In this document: in pieces, positions 59,885 through 64,000 of the stretch
How the letters are laid out: each line of letters begins with the position of its first letter
Position numbering within the stretch: the stretch's first letter is position 1
DNA from: Rachicladosporium sp. CCFEE 5018
Lineage: Eukaryota; Ascomycota; Dothideomycetes; Cladosporiales; Cladosporiaceae
DNA length: 64,000 nt
Assembly: GCA_002077045.2 (NCBI GenBank)
Contig: KZ111152.1
Location: 230,113 to 294,112 of the forward strand
Reading direction: 5' to 3'
Program-made: the position numbers and the translations under genes
The notes under the pieces: generated by a model
The model's database searches: none
The model's input: the letters and a program-made list of their open reading frames with translations, nothing else
Told to the model about the DNA's origin: nothing

Positions 59885-61801
59885 TCAAACGCTGAACGCT
59901 TCGATGTGTGAATGTATGCTTGGCCCTGTTGGCGAACAGCATGACTCCGCAGCTGCTCTTGCCGCGAGTGTAAGGCCACTGGGTCCGCACGCTGTACCGT
60001 TGTCAGTCATCGGCTACTCACGTCTCGTGGTCCGCAAGGCATGTGACCTACCAGCAACTAAGACTCTGTCGACCGATTGGCTGATTTCCACCACAGCCTT
60101 CACGACCGCATTGACGTCCGGGCGCCCAAATTCGACAATCACCCTTGATGATGCAGGTGGTAGCGACACCGCGGTCTTCTCGATGTCTCGGTCGGGGCTG
60201 TCTAGAGGTATGGTATCTGCCGAGGACGCCTTTGCCTCCCTGGGTTGTGTCACGTGTACAGTGACTGTGACCCTCGAGTCTGTCGAGAGCATAGCAAGCT
60301 CTGTCTCGAACCATTGCAAGCATGCTTAAGCATAGTCAGCAACGCGATTCGAGCTGTCGTATCAAGAATTGAGACTCACCAACATCTCTCACCGACCATA
60401 CGATCTCTAAACTCTTATCTGCTCCCGTGGCACTTCGACTCCACTCCGTGGCCAGCGCAAAGGCGAATGTGGCTCCACTACCACCAGCGAACATCACTAC
60501 CCTGTCGAAAGCTTTGGCCGATGGTACTGCGCCATATGGCCCTTCGACAGCCACTCGCAATCGCGTTCCGGGCTCTGCACATGCGCGTTCGTACAGTTTC
60601 CTCGTAAATCCATTCCTCGCGACCACGACAAATTCTACTGGATCTCGTGACAGCATCGTGAAGGGATGAGCCTGCCATACCGCGACCCCAGGCAGATATA
60701 AGAAAGCGTGAGAGCCTGCACATGCCCGGATACTGCGACTGAGTGTCACACGAGTGGCACCGCACGGAAGAGGCGTGAGAGATGCCGTGTTGTTGCGAGC
60801 GAGACTCAACATCCAGCGTGAAGTTCGTAGGCCTCTATCGAGCATGTAGAGACTTGCCGCGGTCAGCGCAAGAATCAGAGCTGACCGCGCGGCTTTGGAA
60901 GTATGATAGCAGACTGCAGAGTAAGTCAGATGCAGGTCCCTCATTGACAGTGAGGAATGACCAGGGGCAGACCTGTAATAAGGACGACGGTAACCAGAGT
61001 GACATGCAAGACGTAAAAGATCTCGTAGTGTCGCTTTCGAACGTAGGTATTCGCTGTCATTAGGATGAGCAGCATCGCTATGCCTGCTACATCTGCGCCG
61101 TAGGTGCCACTGCTTCTAAGGAGCCACTGGCCTTCGTATCTGTACAGCCCGACGATGTAGAGACTACGCAAGCCTCAACTTCAGTCTCATCCCAATGTCG
61201 AATCGAGATAGGCTAATACATTGACTTACATCGTGTGCAGGACCATCAGCCCAATAGTCGTCAATCCGCACCATCGATGGAAGACATTGAGCGTCTCATA
61301 TGACCGCCCAGAAATTGGCGATAGAGGCGTATTCTTCAGACCAAGTAAGATCGTGAGCAGCATGTTCGCAATCGAGACCCTACAGCCTAGTTTAGTGGCC
61401 GTCGGGATATCGGGATTTGAATGGGCGACTCACCAGCCCAGCCTGTTGGCAAAGATCGTATAGACTGACCAGTCTACTTCCCAGACCGAGCATCCAACGT
61501 TCACCCCAAGGTAAGCGACCGCAAGGAGTAAGCGAGACGGTCGAATCGCTACACCGAGTGTCCGCTGCCTGTGGAGCAGATTGCTCGCTCTGGCAACTGT
61601 GTGAGAATACACGCCGCCCTTTCTTCGGCGTGATAGCGATAGTTGCTGTGCCCAGTGTTCGACAGCGTACAACGCGACGAGAATGCCCATAGCGATGGCG
61701 AACCATTCCACTGCTTTCTCTCCTGCTCGGACCTGCCGATCCACCATGTCATGGAATGCATCGCGCTCCTCTGGAGTCAGCCAGTGCGGAAGGTGGACCA
61801 T
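59885..61801 (-). CDS. Ferric reductase-type transmembrane oxidoreductase (FRE family)
   Basis: Six exons: 61801-61434, 61379-61230, 61163-60973, 60913-60380, 60324-60052 and 59991-59885; about 540 aa. It moves electrons from NADPH through FAD and two hemes across the membrane to Fe3+ or Cu2+ chelates. Heme ligands: VFHRWCGLTTIGLMVLHT and RHYEIFYVLHVTLV, each with paired His. The FAD motif is WQAHPFTM; NADPH motifs are VEGPYG, FAGGSGATF and ACGPSGL near the end. The start is the first ATG; there is no signal peptide. Intron 3 has a weak GTCTGC donor and intron 4 an AAG acceptor, so these two junctions are the least certain. No ferroxidase or permease partner is adjacent. Confidence 0.8.
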
Positions 61802-62649
61802 AGCCTTGAAGGTCACATGCACAGACTCGAATGAAGGACTTGCGAAGGAGGAAAAGGACGGAGTACCACTGCTCGACCAACCTTTCTAACTATACTGTGC
61901 CAGCCGTCGTGTGCTGTGTGTACTACCTGGCCAAGACGTTCACATGCGTGAAGTCAGTGGAAGCGGAAGGACGCGCCGTGAGAGATCTGAAACACCGCCC
62001 TTTATCCCGCGCAGATGACAGCAGTCGTGAGTAGTGGGTCTGTACGCAGGAACGCACTCGTGGATGTGCAATGGCGTGAGATGAGACGATTGGTATCTAG
62101 CGGGAGCGTATATTGCGGCGAACTTTGATACGTGGACGCTGAAGCGGTCCGTTCTCCGTTCGGAGCGGGCTTGAGATATGGCTCGGCGCGTGCGCCCAAT
62201 GTACGGCAGCAGTGCGCCATGTCTCTTTGAGTATGCCGCTGACGCAATGCCATGATCCGAGATGCGTTCGTATCATTGACGGATCTACAAGCTTGTCCTG
62301 GCTGCATATGGATTCGCCGGTCCGATGCGCGACATCGATCGATCTCGCGCGGGTCATGGTACCACGCCTGAAATTGCAAGACTTCTCAGTCAGTCGAGTG
62401 CCCTGAAGGGATGCGGGCGTACTCTGCGACACCGGAAACTGCATTCGTGCTCGGAGGTTCGTAAATGCTAGGCGTTGGGCAGCCGCGCCCCTTGACGGAC
62501 CGTGAACCGTAGAGCGTGACTTGAGCGTGAACAGTCTTGTCGCTGAGTAGCGAATTGACGTCGCATCAAGATCAAGCCGTCAGAGCGAGTGAATCTGACG
62601 GCAGAGCCTCGTACCATTTAGAGCATGTTGTCGCAATCATGCTCGACAA
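61802..62649. promoter_or_regulatory. Upstream region of ferric reductase; 3' flank of release factor
   Basis: About 0.85 kb. It should carry the ferric reductase promoter. I do not see a clear cluster of HGATAR-type iron-regulator sites. No gene is recognised. Confidence 0.35.
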
Positions 62650-63996
62650 TCAGCTCGGCTTGCCGGATCTGGTCTTCTCTTCGTCTTCAGCGACCAGCCC
62701 AAGTACCTCTTGCTCAGACATCCAAGTCCTCACACTGTCCATCACCCGGTCCAGTGCCGCGCCACCCTCCATGACGTTGTCCAGATTCCGTAGGTCAAAG
62801 CCGCTTCTGTGATCACTGACGCGCTGCTGACTCCAATTGTAAGTGCGGACTTTGTTCTCGCGTCCTACCTTTCCGGCCCCAGCGCCACGGCGTAAACTGA
62901 CAATCTCGGCTTCCCGCTCCTCTCGTCGCATTTGTGCGATACGAGCGCGTAGGAGCGACCATGCCTTCTCTCGGTTCTTCGGTTGAGAGCGGGAGTCTTG
63001 TATAGCCACGACCATTCCAGTGGGTATGTGAGTCAATCGGCATGCCGAGTCCGTGGTATTTACGTGCTGCCCACCAGCACCTTGTGCCCGCATGAAATCA
63101 GTTTTGACATCGGCAGCGCGGACGTAGTAGTCACTGTTCGGGTCGTTGAAGCTCGATTCGCCCATGTCTTGACTACCTTCTGCTGGGATTGAGGGCAATA
63201 CTAGGACACTGGCTGCCGACGTGTGTGTGCGACCTTTACTTTCGGTAGCAGGTACACGCTGAACACGATGGACGCCGGCCTCACATCTTAAAATACCGTA
63301 GGCGCCGGGCGAGTCTACTTCGAGCACCGCCTCCTGTACATGTGCGGTATTACCTGAGCTCGACGTACCAATGCCATCCGCAGTCTCGTACTTCATCAAC
63401 GCAGTGCGCAAGTCGTTCCGAGCGCAATACGCTTGGTACATGCGAAGTAGATCTCCAGCGAAGATAGCGGCCTCATCGCCTCCAGCGCCAGGGCGAATTT
63501 CAATCAGGCATGGCAGATGAGCAAACGGATGCTCAGGTATCAGGCTTGCCTTCAAGTCTCTGATAGCATTCGCGATGCGTTCACGTGACGGTTCGACATC
63601 GTCCTCTGCCAGCTGCCGCAGCTCTTCGTCCGAAGACGACAGTAGACTTTGCAGCTCGCCGAGCGCAGACTGAGCCTGTTCATACTCCTTAAGAGCGGAC
63701 GAGGTCCGAGCGAGTTGCCCGAGCTTCTTCGCAGCAGAGGCATCGAAGTCCGACGCAAGTCTCGAGGTGAGGTCGGCATGCTCATCGCTGATTGCTCTGG
63801 CACGGGTGACGAGAGCTGGCGTCAGCCCATGGGAAGCTACGGAAGCTGCAGGTGGGTCAGCAAAAATCGCATAGCCGATCGAGTCGTTAGCCTTACAAAC
63901 TGTCTGCCATCTTCGCCCGGTCTCTTTCCGACAATAGCGGCCAAGCTCCGTGCTATGTCGCAGGCAGCGCGTCAATGTACGGGCAACAGGCGACAT
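62650..63996 (-). CDS. MRF1: Mitochondrial peptide chain release factor 1
   Basis: Exons 63996-63897 and 63845-62650, about 431 aa after removal of a 51-nt intron (GTAAGG...CTGACCCACCTGCAG). The intron is a multiple of three without a stop, so a retained form would add 17 residues. The N-terminus (MSPVARTLTRCLRHSTELGR) is a mitochondrial presequence. PCxIEIRPGAGGDEA-like text (LPCLIEIRPGAGGDEAAIF) and EAGVHRVQRVPATESKGR are class I release-factor signatures, and RAQGAGGQHVNTTDSACR holds the GGQ that triggers peptidyl-tRNA hydrolysis. It reads UAA and UAG in the mitochondrial ribosome. The true start could lie beyond the window edge, only four bases upstream. Confidence 0.88.
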   Translation of the reverse strand: MSPVARTLTRCLRHSTELGRYCRKETGRRWQTVCKANDSIGYAIFADPPAASVASHGLTPALVTRARAISDEHADLTSRLASDFDASAAKKLGQLARTSSALKEYEQAQSALGELQSLLSSSDEELRQLAEDDVEPSRERIANAIRDLKASLIPEHPFAHLPCLIEIRPGAGGDEAAIFAGDLLRMYQAYCARNDLRTALMKYETADGIGTSSSGNTAHVQEAVLEVDSPGAYGILRCEAGVHRVQRVPATESKGRTHTSAASVLVLPSIPAEGSQDMGESSFNDPNSDYYVRAADVKTDFMRAQGAGGQHVNTTDSACRLTHIPTGMVVAIQDSRSQPKNREKAWSLLRARIAQMRREEREAEIVSLRRGAGAGKVGRENKVRTYNWSQQRVSDHRSGFDLRNLDNVMEGGAALDRVMDSVRTWMSEQEVLGLVAEDEEKTRSGKPS

Positions 63997-64000
63997 GAAC

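Noticed and set aside
54985..61801. A biosynthetic or iron-uptake gene cluster (rhodopsin-like, DUG1, ferric reductase)
   Set aside because: No synthase, permease, ferroxidase or shared regulatory site is seen. The neighbours look unrelated.
1..64000. tRNA, rRNA, CRISPR or transposon sequences
   Set aside because: Reading by eye I found no cloverleaf with matching arms, no regularly spaced repeats, no terminal repeats and no transposase or reverse transcriptase motifs. A tRNA scan would be the deciding test.

Overview
The window looks like a filamentous or yeast-like ascomycete. It has short introns (about 45-60 nt) with GTRAGT-like donors and CTRAC branch sites, a Zn2Cys6 regulator, fungal-type MIC19/DUG1/VMA4/NIPA genes, a fungal rhodopsin-like membrane protein and F-box-like proteins of the kind common in Dothideomycetes. 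The two-copy, partly diverged content suggests a diploid or hybrid black fungus such as Hortaea or Friedmanniomyces (Teratosphaeriaceae). That assignment is inference.

Layout. Two N runs (15740-15749 and 42000-42099) split the window into contig 1 (1-15739), contig 2 (15750-41999) and contig 3 (42100-64000). Contig 2 carries the same genes, in the same overall span, as contig 1 followed by contig 3. Contigs 1 and 2 start at the identical base. The last 333 nt of contig 1 match the first 333 nt of contig 3 with one mismatch. Contig 2 ends inside a stretch identical to contig 3. The simplest reading is that contig 1+3 is one haplotype (hap A) and contig 2 is its homeolog or alternative haplotype (hap B), laid end to end by the scaffolder. 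The apparent tandem duplication is then an assembly artefact, but the differences between the copies are biologically informative.

Gene order, hap A: UTP15 C-terminus (+), F-box-like (-), Atos-family (+), glucokinase (+), GNAT acetyltransferase (-), MIC19 (+), unknown 165-aa protein (-), unresolved small membrane protein (-), Zn2Cys6 factor (-), Dnf-type flippase (-), PIP-box protein (+), VMA4 (-), NIPA-like transporter (+), SDR (-), then sequence seen once: rhodopsin-like (-), DUG1 dipeptidase (+), ferric reductase (-), mitochondrial release factor (-). Hap B differs by two adjacent inversions (Atos; glucokinase+GNAT), a truncated and strongly diverged F-box gene at a breakpoint, and a nonsense codon in the PIP-box gene.

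Divergence between haplotypes is patchy. It is about 15% in a sampled stretch of inverted glucokinase (all synonymous) and nil in a sampled stretch of the collinear transcription factor, which suggests gene conversion outside the inversions. The genes are mostly housekeeping (ribosome biogenesis, glucose phosphorylation, MICOS, V-ATPase, lipid flipping, glutathione turnover, mitochondrial translation). I see no biosynthetic cluster, transposon, tRNA, rRNA or CRISPR array.
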